Shown here in pieces: positions 21,776 through 30,797 of a stretch of 64,000 nucleotides of DNA. The translations under genes and the position numbers were made by a program. This stretch comes from Rhodanobacteraceae bacterium ZG21-1 (GTDB taxonomy: Bacteria; Pseudomonadota; Gammaproteobacteria; Xanthomonadales; Rhodanobacteraceae). The stretch spans positions 1-64,000 of the forward strand of contig JAJEJU010000022.1 in the NCBI GenBank assembly GCA_021390615.1. The letters are read 5' to 3'. The notes under the pieces were generated by a model. It was not told the origin of the DNA. It ran no database searches and saw nothing but the letters and a program-made list of their open reading frames with translations. Each line of letters starts with the position of its first letter. Position 1 is the stretch's first letter.

Positions 21776-22600
21776 TCAGCCGCCCTTTTGCCCGTCCTGC
21801 AGCAGCTTCAGCAGCTGCTGCGGGGTCACATAACCGCCGAGCATGGCGCCGTCCGGCGCGATCACCGTAGGCGTGCCGGTGATGCCCAGGCGCTCGCCCA
21901 GCTCGAACTGATCCTTCACCGGGTTGCTGCAGGTGGCCGGCTTCGGCTCGCGGTTCTGCTTGGCCGCGGTGAAGGCCGCCTTGCGGTCGGCGGCGCACCA
22001 CACCGAGACCATCTCGCTGTAGGTGGGCGTGGCGCTGCCGGAGGTCGTGACCAGGCCCTCGCGCGGCCAGGCCAGGTAGTCCACCTCGATGCCGGCCTTG
22101 TTGAACGCGTCGATCTGCTGGTGCAGAGCCCGGCAGTAGGCGCAGTTCACGTCGGTGAACACGGTCACCTTGTACTTGGGATTGGCCGGCGCGAACACGA
22201 TGCGCTGCGACTCCGGCACCTTGTCCAGCTCGGCCTTGCGGAAGCTGGCCCAGGCATCGTCGCTGTAGTCCTGCCGCGTGCGCAGGTCGACCAGGTTGCC
22301 GTGCATCATGTAGTGGCCGTCGGCGCTGATGTAGACCAGCTGGCCGGAGGCGATCAGCTCGTAGTAGCCGGGCAACGGCGCCGGCCTGATCGAATCGATC
22401 ACGATGCCGGGGGCGAACTTCAGCGCGACCTGGCGGATCTTCTCGATGCCTGCATCGGTGGCCGTGGCACTGGCGATCGGCGCAGCGGACGCAGCCTTGG
22501 CGGCAGCGGCCGGCACGGCCTGGCCGCTGCCGTTGTCGGCGGCGCAGGCGGCGAGAGCGATGCTGCCCGCGACCAGCGCCAAACTAAACTTCTTCAACAT
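21776..22600 (-). CDS. dsbC: DsbC-type thiol:disulfide interchange protein (possible lipoprotein)
   Basis: Periplasmic disulfide isomerase of 274 residues. The signal region MLKKFSLALVAGSIALAAC ends in a lipobox-like LAAC, so it may be anchored as a lipoprotein, followed by an Ala-rich linker. The dimerisation domain spans about 55-115 and the thioredoxin-fold domain from 130, with active site NCAYCRALH (CxxC = C-A-Y-C, where E. coli DsbC has C-G-Y-C) and the cis-Pro motif GITGTPTVIAPDG. ATG 22600 is chosen because it begins the signal peptide; the longer frame upstream adds an Arg-rich stretch without a ribosome site. Confidence 0.92.
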   Translation of the reverse strand: MLKKFSLALVAGSIALAACAADNGSGQAVPAAAAKAASAAPIASATATDAGIEKIRQVALKFAPGIVIDSIRPAPLPGYYELIASGQLVYISADGHYMMHGNLVDLRTRQDYSDDAWASFRKAELDKVPESQRIVFAPANPKYKVTVFTDVNCAYCRALHQQIDAFNKAGIEVDYLAWPREGLVTTSGSATPTYSEMVSVWCAADRKAAFTAAKQNREPKPATCSNPVKDQFELGERLGITGTPTVIAPDGAMLGGYVTPQQLLKLLQDGQKGG

Positions 22601-22794
22601 CACGACCTCGTCACGCCGCTGTCGGCGTACCGGATCCGCCGCCACCACCCGGCCGCGACGCATCGACTTGCTGATTCGGACAGGCCATCCCTGGACTGCG
22701 ATGGTAGCCGCCCTGCGACGGCCCGCCGGTCAAATGCTGACCGACGATCTGCTTGATTCTGGCATAGCCGGCGTGAATCAAACCTTGGACCGGT

Positions 22795-23718
22795 TCACCC
22801 GCGCGGATGATGTTGTGCGTGCAGGCGCTTCAGGCCTTCCTTCGCCACCAGGGTGTAGATCTGGGTGGTGCTGAGCGAGCTGTGCCCGAGCAGCATCTGC
22901 AGCGCGCGCAGGTCGGCGCCGTGATTCAGCAGATGGGTGGCGAAGGAATGCCGCAGCACGTGCGGCGACACCTTGCCGGCAGGAATGCCCGCGGTCAGCG
23001 CATAGCGCTTCACCAGCGTCCAGAACATCTGCCGGGTCATCCCGGCGCCGCGATTGCTGAGGAACAGCGCGTGCGGCTGGCGGCCGCGCGCCAGCGCGGG
23101 GCGCGCCGTGGCGAGATAGGCCTCGATGCGCGCCAGCGCTTCCTCGCCCACCGGCACCAGCCGGTCCTTGCCGCCCTTGCCGACAACGCGCAGCACGCCC
23201 TGGCGCAGGTTCAGCGCGGCCAGCGGCAGCTCGACCAGCTCGGACACGCGCAAACCGGAGGCGTACATCAGTTCCAGCATGGCGCGATCGCGCCGGCCCA
23301 GCACGGTGTCGACGGCCGGCGCGCCGAGCAGGCCCTCGACGGCGCCTTCCGGCAGCGCCTTGGGCAGACTGCGCGGCGTCTTCGGGCGATCGATCAGCAG
23401 GGTCGGATCGTCGAAGCCCGGCTGCTGGCGCGCCAGAAATGCGTAATAGCGGCGGAACGCGGACTGCCGCCGCGCCATCGAGCGCACCGCCACCGGCTGG
23501 CTGCCGTGAAAGGCCGACAAATCCTCGCGCCGCGCGCCGGCCAGGCTGCGGCCGCGCTGGCGCAGCCAGACCGCCAGGATCTGCAGATCGCAGCGATAAG
23601 CTTCCAGGCTGCGGTCGGCCAGGCCGTCCTCGGACCAGATGCGCTCGATGAAAGCGTCGATGCTGGCCTGGTCGTCCGGCGCGACGGCTTCGGTAAGATC
23701 GGGGTTCTTGTCCTGCAT
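22795..23718 (-). CDS. xerD: Site-specific tyrosine recombinase XerD
   Basis: A 307-residue tyrosine recombinase that, with XerC, resolves chromosome dimers at dif. The N-terminal SAM-like core-binding domain runs to about 110. Catalytic residues are visible in order: Arg in YASGLRVSELVELP, Lys in VGKGGKDRLVP, HxxR in HVLRHSFATHLLNHG, His in LGHSSLSTTQ and the nucleophilic Tyr in TQIYTLVAKE. The C-terminal HAQHHPRG tail is the XerD signature. ATG 23718 starts a family-length protein. Divergent from the RDD gene. Confidence 0.96.
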   Translation of the reverse strand: MQDKNPDLTEAVAPDDQASIDAFIERIWSEDGLADRSLEAYRCDLQILAVWLRQRGRSLAGARREDLSAFHGSQPVAVRSMARRQSAFRRYYAFLARQQPGFDDPTLLIDRPKTPRSLPKALPEGAVEGLLGAPAVDTVLGRRDRAMLELMYASGLRVSELVELPLAALNLRQGVLRVVGKGGKDRLVPVGEEALARIEAYLATARPALARGRQPHALFLSNRGAGMTRQMFWTLVKRYALTAGIPAGKVSPHVLRHSFATHLLNHGADLRALQMLLGHSSLSTTQIYTLVAKEGLKRLHAQHHPRG

Positions 23719-23767
23719 GCGCGAAATGCTCGCTGCCGCTCGCGCCGGACGCAAGTCGAGCGTGTCG

Positions 23768-24277
23768 ATGACCACCGAAAACCCTGCCAGCACCGCCCTG
23801 TTCTGTCCGCTGTGGCGGCGCCTGTTCGCCCTGCTGTACGACTTGCTGGCGGTGCTGGCGATCGTGATGGTGGTGGGCCTGCTATGCCAGCTGGCGACCG
23901 GCGGGCAAGTAGTCACCGGCGCTGGCGCGCAGGTCCGCATCGCCTGGTGGTACCAGCCGCTGCAGGGCCTGGTGGTGGCCTGCTACTTCCTGGTCTCCTG
24001 GCTGCGCGGCGGGCAGACGCTGGGCATGCGTCCGTGGCGGCTGCGCCTGACCGCAGGCGACGGCAGCAAGCCGACGCTGCCGCAGGCCCTGCTGCGTCTC
24101 GCCGTGGCGGCGCTGCCGCTGTCGCTGCTGGCGCTGGCGCCCGTGTTGGGGCCGCGCGCCGCGGCGTGGGCAGTGGCCATCGCCTGGGCGGCGTGGTTCG
24201 CCGTGGCCCTGATCGATCCGCGCCGGCGCGCCCTGCACGACATCGCCGCCCGCACCGAGCTGCGCCGGCTCAATTGA
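23768..24277 (+). CDS. RDD-family membrane protein
   Basis: A 169-residue protein with three to four membrane helices. The RDD signature is modified but visible: LWRRLFALLYDLL at about 15-27 (Arg and Asp), the GGQTLGMRPWRLRLTA loop, and LIDPRRRALHDIAARTEL near the end. RDD proteins have been linked to ion or proton antiport and stress tolerance, but most are uncharacterised. It is divergent from xerD with 49 bases between starts; a methyltransferase gene follows on the same strand. Confidence 0.88.
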   Translation: MTTENPASTALFCPLWRRLFALLYDLLAVLAIVMVVGLLCQLATGGQVVTGAGAQVRIAWWYQPLQGLVVACYFLVSWLRGGQTLGMRPWRLRLTAGDGSKPTLPQALLRLAVAALPLSLLALAPVLGPRAAAWAVAIAWAAWFAVALIDPRRRALHDIAARTELRRLN

Positions 24278-24361
24278 GCACGATCGCTTGAGGCAGACCC
24301 GTTGAGCCGCCGTCGCGGCACGTTCATGCTCCGCTCCACCCCGTCGGGAGACCATGCCGCG

Positions 24362-25111
24362 ATGTCCCACGCATCCCAAGCCGCCGAGCGCAGCGATGCC
24401 GACCTGGTCGATGCCAACCGCGGCTTCTACGAGTCGCTGTGGGCCGCGGCGCGACTGGTCGAACCGCAGCGCTTCAACACCTGGCCGCTGGTGCTCGAAC
24501 TCGCCGCCGCCGCACCGCGCCGGCTCGAAGTGGCGCCGGGATTGCGACCGCGCCTGCCGCTGCAGGACACCTGCTTCATCGATCTGAGCGCCGCCGCCTT
24601 GCGCCAGCTGCGCACGCGCGGCGCCGCGGCGATGCATGGCCTGATCGGCGCCCTGCCCTGCGCTGGCGCCAGCTTCGACCTGGTCTGCGCCTTCGATATT
24701 TTGGAGCACGTGGTCGACGACGAAGCTGCGCTGGCCGAGCTGGATCGCGTCGCCGCGCCAGGCGCCGTGCTGCTGCTGTCGGTGCCGCTGCATCCGCAGG
24801 CGTGGACGCCGTTCGACGATTTCGTCGGCCACTATCGCCGCTACGAACCCGCGCAATTGCTGGAGCGCCTCGCGCGGCACGGCTTCCAGGTCGAGCGCAG
24901 CGCCATCTACGGCATGCAGCCGAAATCCTCGCGCCTGCTCGACTTGGGCCAGTGGTACCTGACCCATCAGCGCGAGCGCGCGATGTGGTGGTACAACCGT
25001 GTGTTCATGCCGCTGGCGCTGCGCTTCCAGAAGCCGCTGCAATGGCGCGACGGCCTGGACGACGCGGCCGGCGTGGATGAAGTGCTGCTGCTCTGTCGCC
25101 ATCGGGCCTGA
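24362..25111 (+). CDS. Class I SAM-dependent methyltransferase
   Basis: A 249-residue predicted methyltransferase. Motif I is weak (LEVAPGLRPRLPL, without the usual GxGxG), while the later motifs DLVCAFDILEHVVDDEAALAELDRV and GAVLLLSVPLHP are typical of Methyltransf_11. The C-terminal part is aromatic and basic (WYLTHQRERAMWWYNRVF). The loss of the Gly-rich loop makes SAM binding less certain. ATG 24362 has GGGAG 11 bases upstream; TTG 24302 is an alternative. Substrate unknown. Confidence 0.8.
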   Translation: MSHASQAAERSDADLVDANRGFYESLWAAARLVEPQRFNTWPLVLELAAAAPRRLEVAPGLRPRLPLQDTCFIDLSAAALRQLRTRGAAAMHGLIGALPCAGASFDLVCAFDILEHVVDDEAALAELDRVAAPGAVLLLSVPLHPQAWTPFDDFVGHYRRYEPAQLLERLARHGFQVERSAIYGMQPKSSRLLDLGQWYLTHQRERAMWWYNRVFMPLALRFQKPLQWRDGLDDAAGVDEVLLLCRHRA

Positions 25112-25240
25112 AGGCGGCCTTTCGCGACGGGCCGCGTATGGCCACGTGCGGCAGCCTCGGACGGCACCGGATGCGGCAATGCAACACAAAGCCCGCCAAG
25201 AGGACTAAGATGATGATCTTCCAGAGCCTCTTGCACAGCC

Positions 25241-26494
25241 ATGCTTTATCAGATCCATGAGTGGCAGCGTTCCTTTCTCGGCCCGCTGAGCTATTTCGCT
25301 CAGGCCAGCGCGAAGATGCTGGGTGACCCGAGCAGCCCGATCTCGCAATGGCCCGGCGCACAGCGCATGGCCGCCGGCTACGAGCTGATCCACCGCCTGG
25401 GCAAGGACTACGAGAAGCCCGCGTTCGGTATCCACAAGGCGCGTGCGCATGGCCAGGAAATCGCCATCGTCGAGCGCGTCGCGCTGGAGAAGCCGTTCTG
25501 CCAGCTGAAGCGCTTCAAGCGCTTCAGCGACAACCCCGAGATCGTCGAGCAGAACAAGGCCGACCCGGTGGTGCTGATCGTGGCGCCGCTGTCGGGGCAC
25601 CACGCCACCCTGCTGCGCGACACGGTGCGCAGCCTGCTGCACGACCACAAGGTCTACATCACCGACTGGGTCGATGCGCGCATGGTGCCGGCCAGCGCCG
25701 GGCCGTTCCATCTGGACGACTACGTCGCCTACATCCAGGAATTCATCCGCCACATCGGCGCGCGCAAGCTGCACGTGATCTCGGTGTGCCAGCCGACCGT
25801 GCCGGTGCTGGCGGCGGTGTCGCTGATGGCCTCGCGCGGCGAAGAAACGCCGCTGAGCATGACCATGATGGGCGGGCCGATCGACCCGCGGCAGAACCCG
25901 ACCAGCGTCAACAACCTGGCCACCACCCAGCCGCTGAGCTGGTTCAAGGGCAACGTGATCCACACCGTGCCGCCGAACTACCCCGGCCACGGCCGCGAGG
26001 TGTATCCGGGCTTCCTGCAGCACGCCGGCTTCATCGCGATGAATCCTGGCCGGCACCTGTCCTCGCACTGGGATTTCTACCAGGACCTGGTGCGCGGCGA
26101 CCTGGACGACGCCCAGTCGCATCGCAAGTTCTACGACGAATACAACGCCGTGCTGGACATGCCGGCCGAGTTCTACCTAGACACCATCGAGAAGGTGTTC
26201 CAGCGCTTCCTGCTGCCGCGCGGCGAATGGGACGTAGCCGGCGAGCGGGTCGACCCGGCGGCTATCAAGCGCACCGCCCTGCTCACCATCGAGGGCGAGC
26301 TGGACGACATCTCCGGGCTGGGCCAGACCGAGGCAGCGCATGCGCTGTGCCGCGGCATTCCGTCGACGCGGCGCGAACACCGGGTGATCGAAGGCGCCGG
26401 CCACTACGGCATCTTCAGCGGCCGCCGCTGGCGCGAGATCGTCTACCCGCAGGTGCGCGACTTCATCCGCAAATTCGATCGTACGGTGAAGTGA
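25241..26494 (+). CDS. phaZ: Intracellular polyhydroxyalkanoate depolymerase
   Basis: A 417-residue enzyme that hydrolyses stored polyhydroxybutyrate in the cytoplasm. It belongs to the intracellular depolymerase family with a Cys nucleophile: SVCQPTVPVLAAV near residue 182, in place of a Ser lipase box. The acidic residue is in EGELDDISG and the catalytic His in GAGHYGIFSGRRW. The N terminus MLYQIHEWQRSFLGPL and the PLSGHHATLLRDTV stretch are typical of the family. Phasin and synthase genes are not in the window. It stands alone and converges on a secreted-protein gene. Confidence 0.95.
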   Translation: MLYQIHEWQRSFLGPLSYFAQASAKMLGDPSSPISQWPGAQRMAAGYELIHRLGKDYEKPAFGIHKARAHGQEIAIVERVALEKPFCQLKRFKRFSDNPEIVEQNKADPVVLIVAPLSGHHATLLRDTVRSLLHDHKVYITDWVDARMVPASAGPFHLDDYVAYIQEFIRHIGARKLHVISVCQPTVPVLAAVSLMASRGEETPLSMTMMGGPIDPRQNPTSVNNLATTQPLSWFKGNVIHTVPPNYPGHGREVYPGFLQHAGFIAMNPGRHLSSHWDFYQDLVRGDLDDAQSHRKFYDEYNAVLDMPAEFYLDTIEKVFQRFLLPRGEWDVAGERVDPAAIKRTALLTIEGELDDISGLGQTEAAHALCRGIPSTRREHRVIEGAGHYGIFSGRRWREIVYPQVRDFIRKFDRTVK

Positions 26495-26528
26495 ACCCTC
26501 TGGCCTCCGCTATCGTGCGCGGCCTGAA

Positions 26529-27626
26529 TTATTGCCGGATGCATTGCGCGCCCGTACAGCGCAGCGTATTGAAATCGTAGACCGCCGAATGCCCTGGCGA
26601 ACCGCTAGGTAACGGCACGCCCTTCGGCACGAAAAAGCTCGCCGCATTCGAGCCATACAGCCCTGCCGGGAAAGCATACGCTTTCAGAACGACATAGCCG
26701 CGGATCATGACCAGCTGGGGCTTCGGCATGCCACCCGCCATCGGCGGGATATCGGCCAGTGCCGGGAGTTTGCTCTGCTCGGACAACCAGGCATCCGCAT
26801 CGCTTGGAGTGGCTGGCCGCAGATAACCCAATCGCACTGCCCGTTCCAAGGCGGGCGGGCCGGCCCACTGCGCCTCCGGAATACGAAAAGCCTCCGACGA
26901 CTTGGCCGAAGCCGCGGTCAGCAGCGACGCGCCGGCCGGCAACGGCTGACCGACCATTGCCTTGCCGTCAGCCACCGGATAAAGCATGTCGATAGGGCGA
27001 CCGAAAACCTGGTGAGACACCGGATTCAGTGCATCGATCCGTTCCAAGGACGCATACGACGCCTGACATGCATCTTTACTGCCGAAACCACCGGTGCGCA
27101 CCGGCACGCCATCCGGCACACCATTCGGCACCTGCTTGCTGTAGCCGCCGGCGAGTACCGCCAGCAAACGAGTGCCCGGCGTCCAACCAATATTCCAGAT
27201 CGTAGGCTCATAGCTGCCCAGTATCAGGACAACGGGGGCTGCAGGCTCGTTGATGGCAACGTCCACCCGCACAGCCATATTGCCGCTCTGGTCGATCTGA
27301 AAATCCTGTTTGAGGCCATTGCCCTGCACCGCCAGAATCTTGGCGTCGGCAGGCAGGCTGAGGCCAGGGAAGGTACAGTCCGGAAATTGACGGAACGGCA
27401 ATCCCTGGCCAAACGCAAAAGGCTTAGTGGCTGTGCTTCTCGACTCACGGGAAATCGCGATGGGCTGCAATGCCTGCTCCACCGATTGCGCTCCCGACCG
27501 TGCATCGGCCTGCATGACGTCGCTCTGTGCGTTCGCTGCAGGCATCCCGGCGACGGCACTGACGACCAGCCATGCGCCGAACGTCATTCTGCGGCAGGAG
27601 CTTCGCGTCGCGGCATGGCTCTTCAT
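26529..27626 (-). CDS. Secreted protein of unknown function
   Basis: A 365-residue protein with a Sec signal peptide (hydrophobic stretch MTFGAWLVVSAVAGMPAANA, cleavage near residue 34). The mature protein has strand-rich sequence with DCTFPGLSLPADAKILAVQG and GSYEPTIWNIGWTPGTRLLAVLAGGY, the latter repeatedly seen in secreted proteins that respond to or display the cell exterior, and a C-terminal Cys pair (RCTGAQC). I do not recognise a characterised family. ATG 27626 is preceded by GGAGGGA. GC is lower than its neighbours, which may point to later acquisition. Confidence 0.78.
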   Translation of the reverse strand: MKSHAATRSSCRRMTFGAWLVVSAVAGMPAANAQSDVMQADARSGAQSVEQALQPIAISRESRSTATKPFAFGQGLPFRQFPDCTFPGLSLPADAKILAVQGNGLKQDFQIDQSGNMAVRVDVAINEPAAPVVLILGSYEPTIWNIGWTPGTRLLAVLAGGYSKQVPNGVPDGVPVRTGGFGSKDACQASYASLERIDALNPVSHQVFGRPIDMLYPVADGKAMVGQPLPAGASLLTAASAKSSEAFRIPEAQWAGPPALERAVRLGYLRPATPSDADAWLSEQSKLPALADIPPMAGGMPKPQLVMIRGYVVLKAYAFPAGLYGSNAASFFVPKGVPLPSGSPGHSAVYDFNTLRCTGAQCIRQ

Positions 27627-27930
27627 TGGCGTCCCTCCTTGAAAATCGCCGCAGCAGAATTACCGGGCCAGTCTAGCGAGAGGCGGCAAGAAATCTAGCG
27701 TCAAGCAGCAAAAAACGTACGGAATGCCGCCACCGTTCGCTGCGCTTTGTCGATCAGCTCGGCGGAGCCGACCAGCAGCGAACCGAATGTCCGCATAGAC
27801 ATTTCAGTCCACCATTAAGGCCGCATGGCCCTCGTTCGAAATAGTGCCCGAATTGGAATATGGTCCAGCCGAACGCCCATGTCCGGATTACACCGTGACT
27901 CGCGTCTGGACTTTACAAAGAGGTGGCATC
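27627..27930. other. Gap carrying an ltaE remnant
   Basis: About 300 bases between the divergent secreted-protein gene and the small gene at 27931. Bases 27701-27786 are a truncated, internally deleted copy of ltaE described separately. The rest is lower in GC than the surroundings, with no other gene seen. Confidence 0.6.
27701..27786 (-). pseudogene. Remnant of L-threonine aldolase (ltaE) with in-frame internal deletion
   Basis: Two blocks match the intact ltaE downstream. Bases 27742-27786 match 28645-28689 with 3 differences in 45; bases 27711-27741 match 28296-28326 with 4 differences in 31. The 318 bases between the blocks in intact ltaE (106 codons) are missing here, and the reading frame is kept: the remnant reads [14 protein letters not shown], then QRTVAAFRTFFAA and a stop. 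The 5' three fifths of the gene is absent. It is a decayed partial duplicate, not a gene. Confidence 0.8.
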
Positions 27931-28296
27931 GTGAAGCGTTCGATCATCTGCGGCGCCATCGTCTTGCTGACAGGCGTCGCACTGGCAGTTTTCGCAAGAT
28001 ACCGCATCTGGTCCGAATCAAGACTCGGAGAGGTGTGCAAAGAAAAGACCCAGGCTTATTTCACAGCCAAGGGGAACAGTCCCTCGGAGTGGGCTGAGCT
28101 GCCGGCAACCATGAAACATATCGGCTTCGACGAGCCAAGCATCTTTCATACGTACTGGAATTTCTACGGTCGCTGGCGCGTAGGTCAGCAACATTTCGAT
28201 GTGAAATGCGTTTCGAAGTTTGGCCAGTCGATCGATGATGTTCAGTACGAAATCAACGAATCAACCTCATCAGGCATGTTCACTCCGACTTGGTAA
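27931..28296 (+). CDS. Small single-pass membrane protein of unknown function
   Basis: A 121-residue protein starting with GTG, supported by AGAGGTGG six bases upstream. Residues 1-25 are a signal-anchor ([21 protein letters not shown]). The rest is soluble and extracytoplasmic ([20 protein letters not shown], then [22 protein letters not shown]), with two Cys. Its GC content and codon use are clearly lower than those of the neighbours. It sits between the ltaE remnant and intact ltaE, and its 3' end overlaps the 3' end of ltaE by 17 bases on the opposite strand. No family recognised. Confidence 0.65.
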   Translation: MKRSIICGAIVLLTGVALAVFARYRIWSESRLGEVCKEKTQAYFTAKGNSPSEWAELPATMKHIGFDEPSIFHTYWNFYGRWRVGQQHFDVKCVSKFGQSIDDVQYEINESTSSGMFTPTW

Positions 28297-29302
28297 AAAA
28301 ACCACGGAACGCCGCCACCGTTCGCTCGATGCCTTCGTCGTCGATATCGAGATGAGTGACCAGGCGCAGCGTGGGCAGGTAGCCGATGCTGATGCGCACG
28401 CCGGCCTCGCGCAGATGGGCGTCCAGTTCGCGCAGGCGCTCGGCCGGCACGTCGATGAAGACCATGTTGGTGTACTGGCCCAGCAGCTTGATGCCGGCGA
28501 TCTCGCGCAGGCGGCCGGCCAGATAGGCGGCGCGGCGATGGTCGTCGGCGAGGCGCGCCACGTGATGATCCAGCGCGTACTGCCCGGCCGCGGCGAGCAG
28601 GCCGGCCTGGCGCCAGCCGCCGCCGGCCACCTTGCGCCAGCGCCGCGCCTTGTCGATCAGCTCGGCGGAGCCGACCAGCAATGAACCGACCGGCGCGCCC
28701 AGCCCCTTCGACAGGCATACCGACACGCTGTCGAAATGTTGCGCGATCTCGCGCGCAGGCACGCCGTCGGCGATGGCGGCGTTGTACAGGCGCGCGCCGT
28801 CGAGATGCAGGCCAAGGCCGCGGCTGCGGGCGAAATCGTGCGCTTCGCGCAGATAGGCCAGCGGCAGCGTGCGGCCATGCCAGGTGTTCTCCAGCGCAAG
28901 CAGGCGGGTGCGCGCGAAATGCGGATCGACCGGCTTGACCGCCGCCGCCAGCCGCTCGATCGACAGGCTGCCGTCGGGCTCGTGCGGAATCGGCTGCGGC
29001 TGGATCGAGCCCAGCACCGCCGCGCCGCCGCCCTCGAACTTGTAGGTATGCGCCTCGGCGCCGACCAGGTATTCGTCGCCGCGCTCGCAGTGCGCCAACA
29101 AGGCCAGCAGGTTGGATTGGGTGCCGCTGGGCACGAACAGTGCGGCCGGCTTGCCGAGGTCGGCGGCGATGCGCCGCTGCAGCGCGTTGACGGTCGGATC
29201 CTCGCCGTAGACGTCGTCGCCGACCTCAGCCTCCAGCATGGCCGCGCGCATCGCCGGCGTGGGCCGCGTCACCGTGTCACTGCGCAGATCGATCGTGTCC
29301 AC
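28280..29302 (-). CDS. ltaE: Low-specificity L-threonine aldolase
   Basis: A 340-residue PLP enzyme that cleaves L-threonine and allo-threonine to glycine and acetaldehyde. Family features: N-terminal [27 protein letters not shown], substrate-binding [20 protein letters not shown] and the PLP Lys in [12 protein letters not shown] near residue 200. The last residues (FFTKSE) extend into the low-GC segment downstream and differ from the remnant copy (FFAA). Complete and probably functional. Confidence 0.96.
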   Translation of the reverse strand: MDTIDLRSDTVTRPTPAMRAAMLEAEVGDDVYGEDPTVNALQRRIAADLGKPAALFVPSGTQSNLLALLAHCERGDEYLVGAEAHTYKFEGGGAAVLGSIQPQPIPHEPDGSLSIERLAAAVKPVDPHFARTRLLALENTWHGRTLPLAYLREAHDFARSRGLGLHLDGARLYNAAIADGVPAREIAQHFDSVSVCLSKGLGAPVGSLLVGSAELIDKARRWRKVAGGGWRQAGLLAAAGQYALDHHVARLADDHRRAAYLAGRLREIAGIKLLGQYTNMVFIDVPAERLRELDAHLREAGVRISIGYLPTLRLVTHLDIDDEGIERTVAAFRGFFTKSE

Positions 29303-29372
29303 TGTCGGTTCGCTCGTGCTGGGAAGTACTGGAGAGTGCCCGCTGCGCGCCGTCGCGACAAGCCGGCGCCGC

Positions 29373-30290
29373 TCAGAAAATCGACAGGCCGGTCTTGGCG
29401 GTGAACAGTTCCAGCGCCGCGCTGCCGGCCAGCGAATTGCCCTTGGCGTTGAGCGCGGGCGACCACACCGCCACCGCGAGCTGGTTGGGGATCACCCCGA
29501 CGATGCCGCCGCCCACGCCGCTCTTCGCCGGCATGCCGACGTGATAGGCGAAATCGCCGGCCGCGTCGTAGGTGCCGCAGGTCAGCATCAGCGCGTTGAT
29601 GCGCTTGGCCTGGTCGGCCTCGAGCACGCGCTCGCCATCCCACGGGCAGGCGCCGCCGTGGGCGAGGAAGAGGAAGCCGCGTGCCAGATCCACGCAGCTC
29701 ATCGCCAGCGAACACTGGAAGAAATAGAAATCCAGCACCTCGTCGACCGGGCGGCGCAGATTGCCGAAGCTGCGGATGAAGTTGGCCAGCGCCGCATTGC
29801 GAAAGCCGTTCTGGCGCTCCGAGGCGGCCACTGCGGCATCGTCGCCCAGGCCTGGGTTGTCGGCGCGCCGGCGCACTTCCGCCAACAGCGTGGCGCGCGG
29901 ATCGGCGTAGGCTTCGAGCACCACGTCGGCCACCACCAGCGCGCCGGCGTTGATGAAGGGATTGCGCGGCAGGCCGTTTTCCAGCTCCAGCTGAACCAGC
30001 GAATTGAAGGCGTTGCCGGAAGGCTCGCGGCCCACCCGCTGCCACAGGCGGTCGCCTACCGCGCGCAGGGCCAGGGTGAGCGTGTAGACCTTGGAGATGC
30101 TCTGCGCCGAGAAGACCTCGCCGGCGTCGCCGGTGCGGTACACCCGTCCGTCCAGCGTCGCCACCGCCATGCCGAACTTCTCGCGCGGCACTTCGGCCAG
30201 GCGCGGGATGTAGTCGGCTACGTGGCCCTGGCCGAGCAAGGGCCGCACTTCCTCGCGGATGGCGTCGAGTATGGCTTGATAGTCGGGCAC
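29373..30290 (-). CDS. glsA: Glutaminase
   Basis: A 305-residue cytoplasmic glutaminase of the serine-dependent beta-lactamase-like fold; it hydrolyses glutamine to glutamate and ammonia. The catalytic SxxK motif is [12 protein letters not shown] near residue 63. Others are [24 protein letters not shown], the Tyr in [15 protein letters not shown] and the C-terminal [10 protein letters not shown]. Length matches E. coli GlsB/YneH. It follows ltaE in reverse order on the same strand (70 bases apart); both feed amino-acid catabolism but no operon signal is visible. Confidence 0.96.
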   Translation of the reverse strand: MPDYQAILDAIREEVRPLLGQGHVADYIPRLAEVPREKFGMAVATLDGRVYRTGDAGEVFSAQSISKVYTLTLALRAVGDRLWQRVGREPSGNAFNSLVQLELENGLPRNPFINAGALVVADVVLEAYADPRATLLAEVRRRADNPGLGDDAAVAASERQNGFRNAALANFIRSFGNLRRPVDEVLDFYFFQCSLAMSCVDLARGFLFLAHGGACPWDGERVLEADQAKRINALMLTCGTYDAAGDFAYHVGMPAKSGVGGGIVGVIPNQLAVAVWSPALNAKGNSLAGSAALELFTAKTGLSIF

Positions 30291-30329
30291 GGGCGCTCGC
30301 GGCGGAAAATCGAGGAAACGGGAAGCGGA

Positions 30330-30797
30330 TTATGCCCGCCGGGCATGACCGATCGTGGCGGCCTGGCACCAGTCCTGCGGGGTCAGGATCGCCAGCCAAG
30401 CCGCGGTGCGGCGGGCCAGGCGCAGCAATTCGCGATCCCGCGTCAGCAGGATGGACGCGGCAGTCTCGGCCGCCAGCTCGAGAAACTTCTGGTCGTCGCG
30501 ATCGGCGCAGCGCGGCAGCACCACACCGGTCGGATCGGCGGACGAGGCGGCGAGGCGACTCATGCAGGCATCGTAGTCCTGCGCGGCCTGCTGCCGCCGC
30601 GATGCGTCGAGCCCCAGCCGCGGATAGCCCAGCACCTCCAGCCATTCCTCGCGGCAGTCGGCGCGGGTCACGGCCTGCACCCGGCCGGCCCGCAGCGCCT
30701 CGTGCAGCGGCTGCAGGCGCGCATCGCCGAACACGAACAGATCCAGGCACACGTTGGTGTCCAGCACCACGCGCGGCGGCGATGCGGCGTCAGCCAT
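30330..30797 (-). CDS. PIN-domain protein (VapC-like toxin family)
   Basis: A 155-residue PIN-domain protein. Acidic residues of the RNase active site are visible: D13 in VVLDTNVCLDLF, Glu/Asp in DCREEWLEVLGYP, Asp in PRCADRDDQKFLELA and Asp in ILLTRDREL. It looks like the 'putative toxin-antitoxin component, PIN family' group. No antitoxin gene lies on either side. Its ATG overlaps the lptG stop by 8 bases, so it is expressed with lptFG; a housekeeping RNA-processing role is as possible as a toxin role. Confidence 0.85.
   Translation of the reverse strand: MADAASPPRVVLDTNVCLDLFVFGDARLQPLHEALRAGRVQAVTRADCREEWLEVLGYPRLGLDASRRQQAAQDYDACMSRLAASSADPTGVVLPRCADRDDQKFLELAAETAASILLTRDRELLRLARRTAAWLAILTPQDWCQAATIGHARRA

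Noticed and set aside
27796-27930. Insertion sequence or attachment site at the ltaE remnant
   Set aside because: No terminal inverted repeats or integrase found; only the duplicated ltaE end is visible.
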